Source: Dimargaris cristalligena (lineage: Eukaryota > Kickxellomycota > Dimargaritomycetes > Dimargaritales > Dimargaritaceae). From it: DNA of 57,270 nt. Both the position numbers and the translations under genes were made by a program. The stretch is taken from NCBI GenBank assembly GCA_027576995.1, contig JANBQC010000118.1, forward strand, positions 1 to 57,270. The letters run 5' to 3'. A model generated the notes under the pieces. That model was not told the DNA's origin and did no database searches. It saw only the letters and a list, made by a program, of their open reading frames with translations. Of this stretch, positions 56,709 to 57,270 are shown one piece after another; positions within the stretch are counted from its first letter, which is position 1, and each line of letters starts with the position of its first letter.

Positions 56709-57195
56709 TGTCAGCCCTCCTAATCCAACTTAACCTAGATATAATAATTACCCATCCCCATTAGGCCTTATAGTACCATGTTAACCTGCCCATAGTCACC
56801 CCCAGTACTATGGGATCACCTTATATCATATAACTATTCCCCTTCCAGACTCTGCCTCTTTACATTAATTACTTGAGAGCTGATTCAAAGACTCTCCCAG
56901 TTACCATCAAAGTCTTTTAGGTCCTAACAGTTGTCCAGTTGGCCTATTCTACTATACCTTAGTCTTAGTAGTATCTTCCTTTGGGGACCTCCCTCTAGAG
57001 TCATTCCCTGCATATATATAACTGGGCCCCATTGGGACTGGTTAGATTCTTTAGCTTATTCTTACCCCTTAGTTTATCCCAATAAACTCTATATATGCTT
57101 ACCCCCCTTATATTAACCAGCAAGTGTGCTCCCTGCACATCCCTTACCTGAACCTGCAGTTATAGCCTTTATTAGATAGTACCATGCCCCTACTG
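56709..57195 (-). mobile_element. LTR-like repeat, copy 3 (reverse, 5' part missing)
   Basis: On the minus strand it reads GGGGCATGGTACTATCTAAT, then CATATATAGAGTTTATTGGG, GACTCTAGAGGGAGGTCCCC and GGTTAAGTTGGATTAGGAGG, ending GCTGACA. It matches copies 1 and 2 from about their base 100 onward; the first ~100 bases are absent or too diverged to see. The window ends soon after. Confidence 0.6.
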
Positions 57196-57270
57196 TGGTG
57201 AACTTACCACATTTTTTACCTACTTTTATTTTTTATCTATTTTTCGCACTTATCGGAAGTATGCCCCTGA

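Noticed and set aside
1..57270. CRISPR arrays, bacterial operons or phage genes
   Set aside because: Spliceosomal introns, TATA boxes and eukaryote-specific complexes throughout; no regularly spaced direct repeats were seen.

Overview
The window is eukaryotic nuclear DNA, most likely from an early-diverging fungus of zygomycete grade; Kickxellomycotina or Dimargaritales is my guess, not a demonstrated assignment. Genes are split by short spliceosomal introns of about 150-620 bp with GTAAGT-like donors and occasional TACTAAC-like branch points. Starts often read CACC-ATG behind CT-rich leaders, several with a TATA box. The gene set mixes fungal traits (a GFA1 hexosamine-synthesis enzyme, Kex2-style secreted precursors, a CsbD/Hmp1-like stress protein) with animal-type genes that yeasts lack (DHCR7, BRE/BRCC45, PIP30/FAM192A, SNRNP27, a DUS1 with an animal-like Cys-rich tail).

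Layout. 1-1.1 kb: 5' end of GFA1 (minus), cut by the window edge. 4.9-6.9 kb: a large polytopic membrane protein of unknown function. 9.4-10.7 kb: a single-exon leucine-rich protein whose 3' end is a row of hairpins. 12-21.5 kb: a dense block of Rpn12, a UBA-UAS-UIM-UBX Cdc48 adaptor, PIP30, SNRNP27 and a BRE-like protein; four of the five belong to ubiquitin/proteasome biology. 22.1-23.8 kb: a five-exon mitochondrial RbfA. 25.7-27.6 kb: an unknown protein with a poly-proline tail. 28.5 kb: a tiny secreted Kex2-type peptide precursor. 33.8 kb: CsbD-like protein. 34.9-37.2 kb: DUS1. 38.1-39.5 kb: DHCR7. 43.4-45.7 kb: Sam37/metaxin in six exons. 46.6-49.2 kb: cytoplasmic dynein intermediate chain. 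52.7 kb: a short unrecognised two-exon gene. 54.2 kb: a second secreted, dibasic-processed small protein.

Between these lie long stretches without recognisable genes (6.9-9.4, 28.7-33.7, 39.5-43.4, 49.3-52.6 and 54.6-57.3 kb). They contain two repeat families visible by eye: a ~145-bp dispersed repeat (five copies, one inside the RbfA intron) and a ~590-bp LTR-like repeat (three copies near the right end, two facing each other).

Functionally the genes are mostly housekeeping: cell-wall precursor supply, protein turnover, splicing, mitochondrial import and translation, tRNA modification, sterol synthesis and microtubule transport. The least expected items are the sterol delta-7 reductase, the secreted peptide precursor, the BRE-like gene and the hairpin array. 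All exon joins were derived by eye from splice motifs, phase and protein similarity.
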